Assembly: GCA_001770235.1 (NCBI GenBank)
Contig: MEQN01000038.1
Span: 1-5,949 of the forward strand
Length of the DNA stretch: 5,949 bases
From: Betaproteobacteria bacterium RBG_16_58_11
GTDB lineage: Bacteria; Pseudomonadota; Gammaproteobacteria; Burkholderiales; Thiobacteraceae
Reading direction: 5' to 3'
In this document: positions 1 through 4,495 of the stretch, one piece after another
Numbering within the stretch: position 1 is the stretch's first letter
Layout: each line of letters opens with the position of its first letter
Position numbers and translations under genes: made by a program
Notes under the pieces: generated by a model
Seen by the model: the letters and a program-made list of their open reading frames with translations, nothing else
What the model was told of the DNA's origin: nothing
Database searches by the model: none

Positions 1-2
1 CG

Positions 3-827
3 GCGCGCAGCCGATTGGTGCAGGCGCTCGGTCTTGATCCGAGTGTCGCCGGATTGGAAGCGCAGGTGTTGCTTGGTCATGTACTGAACCAAGCCCGCGC
101 TTATCTGCTGGCGCATCCTGAAGCTGCCTTGACCGATGCAAACCATACCCAATTCGAAGCCTTGCTCACACGGCGCGAACGAGGTGAACCGATCGCTTAT
201 CTCACCGGCCAGCGCGAATTTTACGGCTTGAAATTTTTAGTCACGCCTGATGTGCTAATCCCGCGCCCCGAGACTGAGTTACTGGTTGAACTGGCTTTAG
301 AACACATCCCCCACGACACACCGATGCGCATTCTCGATCTCGGCACCGGCAGCGGCGCCATCGCCATTACCCTGGCCAAGCTTCGGCCGCAAGCGCAGAT
401 CACGGCAGTGGATGTCTCACCGCAGGCGCTGGCCATCGCTCGTCAAAATGCCGCCCGAGTTGGAACACCGAATATCAGGTTTGTTGGAAGCAATTGGTTT
501 TCCGGATTGGATGAATCAAGCCGGTTTGATCTTATCGTCGCCAATCCGCCCTATGTGGCGGAAAACGATCCTCATCTTAGTCAGGGAGATGTGCGATACG
601 AGCCGATCATGGCCCTGACGGCCGGCGCAGAAGGTTTGGATGCTATCCGCCATATCGCCCAAGCATCCCTGAGCTTCTTGCAAGTTGGCGGGCGCTTACT
701 GTTTGAACATGGCTATGACCAAGAGGCTCTGAGTAGAGATTTGCTTCATTCTCTGGGATATGAGGATATTGCGTGTTACCCGGATATAAGTGGCCAACCC
801 CGTGTTACTGATGGCAAAAAACCATGA
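3..827 (+). CDS. prmC: Release factor glutamine N5-methyltransferase PrmC (5' end outside window)
   Basis: PrmC transfers a methyl group from S-adenosylmethionine to the glutamine of the GGQ motif in peptide release factors RF1 and RF2, in the cytoplasm. Counting residues from the TTG at 15, visible hallmarks are GEPIAYLTGQREFYG (57-71), IPRPETELLV (82-91), the SAM-binding loop DLGTGSGAIAI (108-118) and the glutamine-binding NPPY signature (177-180), followed by QGDVRYEP. The C-terminus, SGQPRVTDG, is typical. The frame stays open to the window edge, and compared with E. coli PrmC about 9 or more N-terminal residues are missing. The TTG at 15 and GTG at 18 are therefore probably internal codons, and the true start lies upstream. 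The usual upstream partner is prfA, which is not visible here. No convincing intrinsic terminator follows the stop. The family assignment is very secure. Confidence 0.96.
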   Translation, partial: ARSRLVQALGLDPSVAGLEAQVLLGHVLNQARAYLLAHPEAALTDANHTQFEALLTRRERGEPIAYLTGQREFYGLKFLVTPDVLIPRPETELLVELALEHIPHDTPMRILDLGTGSGAIAITLAKLRPQAQITAVDVSPQALAIARQNAARVGTPNIRFVGSNWFSGLDESSRFDLIVANPPYVAENDPHLSQGDVRYEPIMALTAGAEGLDAIRHIAQASLSFLQVGGRLLFEHGYDQEALSRDLLHSLGYEDIACYPDISGQPRVTDGKKP

Positions 828-870
828 AAAGCGTTGAAATTCTTGCATCCTCCCACCGCTCACAAGATAC

Positions 871-897
871 TGTTTAATATTGTTTAATTCAAAACAA
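871..897. repeat. Direct TGTTTAAT repeat overlapping an inverted repeat
   Basis: TGTTTAAT occurs at 871-878 and again at 881-888, one helical turn apart (10 bp). The second copy overlaps an inverted repeat, TTGTTT (880-885) and AAACAA (892-897), with a 6-nt centre. This could be a regulator binding site about 160-190 bp upstream of the predicted sigma-54 start. AT-rich sequence produces such patterns by chance, so confidence is low. Confidence 0.3.
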
Positions 898-928
898 CCG
901 GGGGAAATATTTGTTCAACTCCGCTAAG

Positions 929-945
929 TGTCGGAAAGTTTTACA
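929..945. promoter_or_regulatory. Candidate upstream activator site (TGT...ACA dyad)
   Basis: TGTCGGAAAGTTTTACA has outer TGT/ACA arms symmetric about position 937, with partial inner symmetry (A935-T939). NtrC-family enhancer-binding proteins bind dyads of this general kind (TGT-N-ACA). Its centre lies about 120 bp upstream of the predicted sigma-54 start near 1059, a normal enhancer distance. Only about half the positions are symmetric, so this is a candidate. Confidence 0.4.
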
Positions 946-1001
946 GTTATCTTGATTCAGGCCATGCAATAAGCCAAATCTAATGCGTTATCATATTGAT
1001 A

Positions 1002-1014
1002 GATCAAGCCAATA
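1002..1014 (+). promoter_or_regulatory. Weak IHF-like site
   Basis: GATCAAGCCAATA matches the IHF consensus WATCAANNNNTTR at 7 of its 9 specified positions. It is flanked by an A/T-rich run (1011-1026). It lies between the candidate activator dyad and the sigma-54 promoter, centred about 50 bp before the predicted start, where IHF commonly bends DNA at such promoters. The position is more persuasive than the match. Confidence 0.3.
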
Positions 1015-1031
1015 TATAATTATAAAGATGA

Positions 1032-1048
1032 TTGGCGCAATAATTGCT
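1032..1048 (+). promoter_or_regulatory. Sigma-54 (RpoN) -24/-12 promoter
   Basis: TTGGCGCAATAATTGCT matches the RpoN consensus YTGGCACG-N4-TTGCW at all but two specified positions (A to G at 1037, G to A at 1039). The invariant GG (1034-1035) and GC (1046-1047) are separated by exactly 10 nt, as required. The predicted transcription start is about 1059, giving a leader of about 88 nt before the ATG at 1147. A sigma-54 promoter would make the cassette dependent on an ATP-using enhancer-binding activator, which is not encoded in this window. Confidence 0.68.
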
Positions 1049-1068
1049 TGTCCTTTATTCAGGATATC

Positions 1069-1084
1069 CACCGACCTCTCGGTG
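1069..1084 (+). other. Perfect 6-bp hairpin in the 5' leader
   Basis: CACCGA (1069-1074) and TCGGTG (1079-1084) pair perfectly around the tetraloop CCTC. It sits about 10 nt after the predicted transcription start and about 60 nt before the ATG, with no T-run after it, so it is not a terminator. It might stabilise the 5' end of the mRNA or be incidental. Confidence 0.4.
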
Positions 1085-1134
1085 CAAAATAGCCGTACCT
1101 TAGCCCATAGTTGAGGCGAATCGTTACGGTGGCA

Positions 1135-1139
1135 AAGGA
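1135..1139 (+). promoter_or_regulatory. Ribosome binding site deciding the ATG at 1147
   Basis: AAGGA lies 7 nt before the ATG at 1147, near-ideal spacing. The upstream in-frame TTG at 1111 has no comparable site, so translation is assigned to 1147. Confidence 0.8.
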
Positions 1140-1146
1140 AAAGCAC

Positions 1147-1743
1147 ATGAAGGAAATCAAACCGGCTACTCAAACCATGGAATCTGATCAGGACACAAAA
1201 AATCAGACCCAAGTGGACGAATCCCGCCGCCGCTTTACTAAAGTAAGCGCCATCGCCACGTCAGGCGTATTGATTACACTCGCTAGCCGGCCTGTACTTG
1301 CCAACCAGTGCAGCATCTCTGGCATGCAGTCTGGCAATACTTCGCATCCGGGCGCTGTTTCTTGCCAAGGCTGCACCCCCGGCTTCTGGCTCAATCCCAA
1401 TGGCAGGGACAGATGGTCCCCTTATACTCCCGGTACTTGTGTGCAGAAGCACAATAACGGCGTTTGCACGTGGGATAACAGCGGCACCAAGTTCCATTCG
1501 GTATTCAGTGGCAACCTCTGCGGTGACCTAACGATGGCTGAAGTCATCAAACTCTCCGGCAATGATGACGCTTACCAACTCGGCGCACACGCAGTCGCTT
1601 CTTTGCTTAACGCCCTCCACCTAACGAATTTCGGCTATACCAGCGGTGATATCATCACTATGTGGAACACGTACTACGCCAGCCAGCCGGAGCAACTGAA
1701 AACCACATTCCAGCAATTGAATCAACGCAACTGCCCTCTCTAA
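1147..1743 (+). CDS. Tat-signal, Cys-rich CTPGFW-motif secreted protein (candidate modification substrate)
   Basis: This is a 198-residue preprotein of unknown function. Residues 1-25 are a long polar N-terminal segment. S26-R-R-R-F-T-K32 matches the twin-arginine consensus SRRxFLK, a hydrophobic stretch spans about 33-48, and V50-L-A52 is a likely signal peptidase site. The predicted mature protein has about 146 residues and seven cysteines (55, 73, 76, 98, 107, 125, 196). CQGCTPGFW (73-81) resembles the CTPGYWK motif seen in many secreted bacterial proteins. The C-terminal part (LGAHAVASLLNAL, then Y-rich sequence and NCPL at the end) also fits that loosely defined class. No transmembrane anchor, PEP-CTERM or catalytic motif is seen. 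The gene is first in the cassette, 3 bp before the PqqD-like gene, behind a sigma-54 promoter. That placement suggests it is the substrate of the downstream enzymes, an inference not provable from sequence. The alternative is a co-regulated surface or extracellular protein that is not modified. Confidence 0.85.
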   Translation: MKEIKPATQTMESDQDTKNQTQVDESRRRFTKVSAIATSGVLITLASRPVLANQCSISGMQSGNTSHPGAVSCQGCTPGFWLNPNGRDRWSPYTPGTCVQKHNNGVCTWDNSGTKFHSVFSGNLCGDLTMAEVIKLSGNDDAYQLGAHAVASLLNALHLTNFGYTSGDIITMWNTYYASQPEQLKTTFQQLNQRNCPL

Positions 1744-1746
1744 GCC

Positions 1747-1995
1747 ATGTCCAGCGAGATTTGGCGCGTCTCACCTCAGCGCGATTTGCACCCCTTGCGC
1801 TTTGAACAAGAAGTGGTGGTATTCGACGCCGCTTCAGGCAACACACATCTACTCAGCACCGACGCTGCACGAATCCTCGACACGCTATCTTCCCCTCTGA
1901 CGCTAGCAGCCCTAAATACTGCGCAACCCGACATTCCGGCGCCGGATGTATTGCTACACGCTTTGGAAAAAATCGGCTTAGTTTGCTCCGCCTAG
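1747..1995 (+). CDS. PqqD-like peptide-binding protein (HPr-rel-A system type)
   Basis: This 82-residue protein has the PqqD/RiPP-recognition-element pattern: W6 in the opening strand, EVVVFDAASGNTHLLS (22-37) forming the beta-hairpin region, AARILDTL (40-47) opening the first helix, and LLHALEKIGLV (69-79) as the final helix. Family members bind the leader region of a peptide or protein and present it to modifying enzymes. Its length is normal for a free-standing PqqD. It starts 3 bp after the stop of the secreted-protein gene and ends 15 bp before the kinase gene. No Shine-Dalgarno sequence is seen, so translation is probably coupled to the gene upstream. PQQ synthesis itself is unlikely because no pqqA, pqqC or pqqE is present. 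A PqqD-like gene beside an HprK-related kinase corresponds to the annotated HPr-rel-A system chaperone. Confidence 0.85.
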   Translation: MSSEIWRVSPQRDLHPLRFEQEVVVFDAASGNTHLLSTDAARILDTLSSPLTLAALNTAQPDIPAPDVLLHALEKIGLVCSA

Positions 1996-2010
1996 CGGTG
2001 CGCTTCCAAC

Positions 2011-2943
2011 ATGACCGCGCCGGCTCAGCCCATGACCATCGGCGATCTCTCGCCTGCCGCCCTACGCAAGACTTTGGCCGCCGGGCTGCGCTTCCGGGTC
2101 GGCGCCTTTAGCATAGTTGCCCGCTCGTCGCTGCCCTCAGTGGCCGAAGGCATCGCCGCTGTTTATCCCGATTACCCTATTCTGGAGAACGACGCATTTA
2201 TCGATTTTGCCGTACGCGTCGCTACACCCTTAGGTGCGCGCGCCGTGGTGCGCCCCCAAGTCAACTTTCAGTTCGATGGCTATCAACCCTTTAAGCCGTT
2301 GCCGCAGGCGCAAGCATTTCCTTTATTGGAATGGGGACTCAATTGGTGTGCGGCAAACCATGCCCATCAGTACGTGATTAGCCATGCTGCGGTGGTCGAA
2401 AAATCCGGCCGCGCGCTAATCCTGCCCGGTACACCCGGCTCGGGCAAGAGTACGCTGTGCGCGGCGCTGATTCAGCGCGGCTGGCGCCTCCTGTCGGATG
2501 AGCTCACGCTGACCGATCCAGAAACCGGAATGGTCATCCCGCTACCTCGTCCGGTAAGCCTGAAAAACCAATCCATAGACGTGATCCGCAGCTTCGCACC
2601 GGAGACCGTATTCAGCGCGGCGGCTTACGATACGCTCAAGGGTACGGTGGCGCATTTGCGTGCGCCGCGCGCGAGCATTGTGCGTGATAGCGAGTCCGCC
2701 TTGCCGGCCTGGCTTGTCTTCCCCAAGTATCAGGCTGAAGTGACGCTCCAACTCACACCGCTCAATCGCGGCCAAGCACTGGTACGCCTGGCGGACAACA
2801 CTTTCAACTACAGTGTGTTGGGGCTTACCGCTTTTCGTACACTGGGTGATCTGGTTCGGCGCTGTGACTGCTATGATTTCACCTACAGTGAACTTGACGA
2901 TGCCATCCAGGCCTTTGACGCCCTCGCCGAAACCCAACGCTAA
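2011..2943 (+). CDS. HprK-related kinase A (P-loop Ser/Thr-type kinase homologue)
   Basis: This 310-residue protein is related to the catalytic domain of HPr kinase/phosphorylase. Key features are H125 in the strand before the nucleotide site (YVISHAAVV), a Walker A loop GTPGSGKST (140-148), and LLSDE (160-164), which corresponds to the acidic segment after the P-loop in HprK. PLPRPVSLK (177-185) follows. The N-terminal 110 residues do not resemble the regulatory domain of true HprK, and no HPr, PTS or rapZ gene is nearby, so HPr is probably not the substrate. Homologous kinases in lasso-peptide clusters phosphorylate a peptide. Here the likely target is the product of the first cassette gene (inference). 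The start is uncertain: ATG at 2011 or the in-frame ATG at 2032 (MTIGDLSPAAL) are both possible and neither has a clear ribosome binding site. The second resembles the usual family N-terminus. Confidence 0.88.
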   Translation: MTAPAQPMTIGDLSPAALRKTLAAGLRFRVGAFSIVARSSLPSVAEGIAAVYPDYPILENDAFIDFAVRVATPLGARAVVRPQVNFQFDGYQPFKPLPQAQAFPLLEWGLNWCAANHAHQYVISHAAVVEKSGRALILPGTPGSGKSTLCAALIQRGWRLLSDELTLTDPETGMVIPLPRPVSLKNQSIDVIRSFAPETVFSAAAYDTLKGTVAHLRAPRASIVRDSESALPAWLVFPKYQAEVTLQLTPLNRGQALVRLADNTFNYSVLGLTAFRTLGDLVRRCDCYDFTYSELDDAIQAFDALAETQR

Positions 2944-4009
2944 AACCTTGCTCGTACACGCCTTGCGCTACCCCGAAACGGCGCCGGCGTTTACGCTGCC
3001 GGAGTGGGATTTGCTGATCCGCCAAGCACGGCATGCGGATCTGCTCGGGTGTCTCGGCGCACTGATAAAAGCGCGAGGGTTACTCGATCAAGTCGCGCTC
3101 CAACCCCGTCAGCATCTCATCTCGGCACTGCGCGTGGCCGGAAAAATTGCCCAAACCGCACGCTGGGAAGTTCAGCAAGTTCGTACCGCCCTAGCGCCAT
3201 TGAATGCGCCAGTCGTGATTCTGAAAGGCGCAGCCTATACGCTCATGGATTTACCGATTGCGCCCGGACGATTGTTCTACGACGTGGATGTGATGGTGCC
3301 CGAAACCAGCCTCGCGCAGGCGGAATTGCTGCTCAAACTGCATGGCTGGGGCTCCGTCAAGACCAGCGTTTATGATCAGCGCTACTATCGTCAATGGATG
3401 CATGAGTTGCCGCCCATGCAGCATGCGGCGCGCGAAACCATGCTCGATTTACACCACAACATTTTGCCGCGCACTGCGCGCTTTCACCCTGATGCGGAAC
3501 AACTCTTGCACAGCGCGCGCGCCGTCGGCGGCGATGCGCAATTACGCGTGCTCGCGCCGCAAGACATGGTGCTGCATTCCGCCACGCACTTATTCCATGA
3601 AGGCGAATCCCGTCATGCGCTGCGCGACCTGTTTGACCTGGATGGCCTATTGCGGCACTTCGGGGCGGATGCCGTGTTTTGGTCCGGCTTGGTGCAACGT
3701 GCGCAACAACTCGAACTTGCACGCCCTTTGTATTACGCCCTGCGCTACACCCAGCGTATTTTCGCGACGCCGATCCCCCCTGATGTCTGCGCGTCTGCAC
3801 ATGCTGGCGAACCGGGCAGGCTAACGCTTGCGCTGATGGACACACTTTGCGCGCGCGGCTTCCGCACGCCGCACCCAAGTTGCAACGATTGGCTCACGCC
3901 CGCCGCGCGCTTCGCGCTCTATGTGCGTGGACATTGGCTACGCATGCCGCTGCACCGGCTAATTCCGCATTTAGTCCACCAAACCTTCGCCCCAAACAGT
4001 GCGGATTAA
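2900..4009 (+). CDS. Nucleotidyltransferase family protein (NTP_transf_5 type)
   Basis: From the ATG at 2900 this is 369 residues. The nucleotidyltransferase core is visible as VVILKGAAY (105-113), then GRLFYDVDVMV (123-133), whose D128 and D130 form the D-x-D pair expected to bind the catalytic metal. Further family-like segments are LDLHHNILPR (182-191) and a helical region with H-rich and RDLFDLDGLL (242-251) sequence. The family is called uncharacterised nucleotidyltransferase; a relative in a lasso-peptide cluster acts after a kinase on the phosphorylated peptide. The start is unsettled. ATG 2900 overlaps the kinase gene by 44 nt, whereas a TTG at 2948, 4 nt after the kinase stop, would begin MLVHALRYPE, a plausible family N-terminus. 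Neither has a good Shine-Dalgarno sequence, and the frame stays open further upstream. It is the last cassette gene, presumably co-transcribed and translationally coupled. Confidence 0.85.
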   Translation: MPSRPLTPSPKPNAKTLLVHALRYPETAPAFTLPEWDLLIRQARHADLLGCLGALIKARGLLDQVALQPRQHLISALRVAGKIAQTARWEVQQVRTALAPLNAPVVILKGAAYTLMDLPIAPGRLFYDVDVMVPETSLAQAELLLKLHGWGSVKTSVYDQRYYRQWMHELPPMQHAARETMLDLHHNILPRTARFHPDAEQLLHSARAVGGDAQLRVLAPQDMVLHSATHLFHEGESRHALRDLFDLDGLLRHFGADAVFWSGLVQRAQQLELARPLYYALRYTQRIFATPIPPDVCASAHAGEPGRLTLALMDTLCARGFRTPHPSCNDWLTPAARFALYVRGHWLRMPLHRLIPHLVHQTFAPNSAD

Positions 4010-4029
4010 CACGGCGCTGTCACGGCGCT
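4010..4029. repeat. Short tandem 9-nt direct repeat
   Basis: CACGGCGCT occurs at 4010-4018 and 4021-4029, separated by GT (period 11). The second copy ends inside the -35 element of the grxD promoter. It may be a small duplication or a regulator site, and no function can be assigned. Confidence 0.4.
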
Positions 4030-4057
4030 TGACAACAGCACTATACCCGATTAAATT
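4029..4057 (+). promoter_or_regulatory. Sigma-70-type promoter for grxD
   Basis: TTGACA (4029-4034) is a perfect -35 box. After a 17-nt spacer comes TAAATT (4052-4057), matching four of six -10 positions. The predicted start is about 4064, some 30 nt before the grxD ATG. This allows grxD to be expressed independently of the cassette upstream. Confidence 0.6.
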
Positions 4058-4082
4058 AGTCGGCCTTTTTTGACCCATCTAC

Positions 4083-4086
4083 AGGA
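4083..4086 (+). promoter_or_regulatory. Ribosome binding site deciding the grxD start
   Basis: AGGA lies 7 nt before the ATG at 4094. The upstream in-frame ATG lies too close to the predicted transcription start and would add residues absent from the family. Confidence 0.8.
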
Positions 4087-4093
4087 ACCCCCC

Positions 4094-4414
4094 ATGAGCG
4101 CTTTAGACACCATCCGCGAGCAAGTCACCAACAACACCGTCGTGCTGTACATGAAAGGCACGCCGCAGTTTCCGCAATGCGGCTTCTCCTCCAATGCGGC
4201 GCAGATTCTCAAGGCCTGCGGCCTGCAAAATTTCCTGGCGGTGAATGTATTGGCCGATATGGACATTTTCCAGAACCTGCCGGCTTACGCCAACTGGCCG
4301 ACTTTCCCCCAGCTCTACGTCAAGGGCGAGCTGGTCGGCGGCTCGGACATCATGACCGAGATGTATCAAAAAGGGGAATTGCAGAAACTGCTGAAAGAAG
4401 TTGAGGCGGCCTAA
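4094..4414 (+). CDS. grxD: Monothiol glutaredoxin, Grx4/GrxD family
   Basis: GrxD is a CGFS-type monothiol glutaredoxin that binds a glutathione-ligated [2Fe-2S] cluster, usually together with BolA-type partners, and delivers or stores Fe-S clusters in the cytoplasm. The 106-residue protein carries YMKG (19-22, with the glutathione-contacting K21), the active-site CGFS (29-32), YANWPTFPQLYVKGEL (65-80) including the cis-proline region, and GGSDI (82-86). This is the full-length single-domain form. In betaproteobacteria grxD commonly follows prmC directly. Here a 3-kb cassette lies between them and grxD has its own TTGACA promoter. The assignment is very secure. Confidence 0.97.
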   Translation: MSALDTIREQVTNNTVVLYMKGTPQFPQCGFSSNAAQILKACGLQNFLAVNVLADMDIFQNLPAYANWPTFPQLYVKGELVGGSDIMTEMYQKGELQKLLKEVEAA

Positions 4415-4429
4415 CGGCCAAAATCGTTG

Positions 4430-4468
4430 CCCTCTCTCCTAGCTCTCTCCCGCAAGCGGGCGAGAGGG
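4430..4468. terminator. Palindromic hairpin element between convergent genes
   Basis: CCCG (4449-4452) pairs with CGGG (4457-4460) around CAAG. The stem is extended by CTCTC (4443-4447) with GAGAG (4462-4466) across one mismatch. An alternative left arm, CCCTCTC (4430-4436), is exactly complementary to GAGAGGG (4462-4468). The sequence resembles the CCCTCTCCCGCAAGCGGG-type palindromes scattered between genes in many proteobacteria. It lies after the grxD stop and before the dgkA stop on the other strand, so it may terminate or stabilise both transcripts. No long T-run follows. Confidence 0.5.
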
Positions 4469-4475
4469 ACTTAGG

Positions 4476-4490
4476 CTCGCTTCGCGAGTT
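4476..4490 (+). terminator. Short terminator-like hairpin with TTT
   Basis: CTCGC (4476-4480) and GCGAG (4484-4488) pair around a TTC loop, followed by a short T stretch (4489-4491). It is a small stem with a minimal T tract and is weak as an intrinsic terminator by itself. It may act with the larger hairpin just upstream. Confidence 0.4.
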
Positions 4491-4495
4491 TCATC

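Larger units (their letters stand above)
828..1146 (+). promoter_or_regulatory. AT-rich regulatory region upstream of the modification cassette
   Basis: This stretch of about 320 bases has no credible gene. It is visibly richer in A and T than its flanks. In order it contains a TGTTTAAT direct repeat and overlapping inverted repeat (871-897), an imperfect dyad (929-945), a weak IHF-like site (1002-1014), a sigma-54-type promoter (1032-1048), a small perfect hairpin (1069-1084) and the ribosome binding site of the first cassette gene. The arrangement of distal dyad, possible bend site and -24/-12 promoter is the classic layout of an activator-dependent sigma-54 promoter. The individual elements are listed separately. 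Confidence 0.6.

Noticed and set aside
1015..1026. TATAAT (1015-1020) and TATAAA (1021-1026) as sigma-70 -10 boxes for the cassette
   Set aside because: The only nearby -35-like box, TTGATA (996-1001), gives spacers of 13 or 19 nt. The sigma-54 match just downstream is much stronger, although a weak secondary promoter cannot be excluded.
1111..1146. TTG at 1111 as the start of the Tat-signal protein
   Set aside because: It would add 12 residues and has no ribosome binding site, whereas the ATG at 1147 has AAGGA 7 nt upstream.
2813..2899. N-terminal extension of the nucleotidyltransferase starting at 2813
   Set aside because: It lies wholly within the kinase gene in another frame. The extra hydrophobic residues do not resemble the family and would force an overlap of about 130 nt.
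2011..2943. True HPr kinase/phosphorylase of the phosphotransferase system
   Set aside because: The N-terminal region differs from HprK, and no ptsH, ptsN, rapZ or other PTS gene is adjacent. The PqqD-like neighbour marks the related-kinase A group.
3342..3878. Long alternative-frame open frames on both strands inside the nucleotidyltransferase gene
   Set aside because: They are rich in Ala, Arg, Cys and Pro with no domain pattern, as expected for shadow frames of a GC-rich gene.
1747..4009. Lasso-peptide or PQQ biosynthetic cluster
   Set aside because: There is no cyclase, leader protease, radical SAM enzyme, pqqA or pqqC, and the only candidate precursor is a 198-residue Tat protein.
4018..4034. 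TGTCA (4018-4022) and TGACA (4030-4034) as an operator over the grxD -35 box
   Set aside because: It is only a 5-bp arm pair, one arm being the -35 box itself, so chance is a sufficient explanation.
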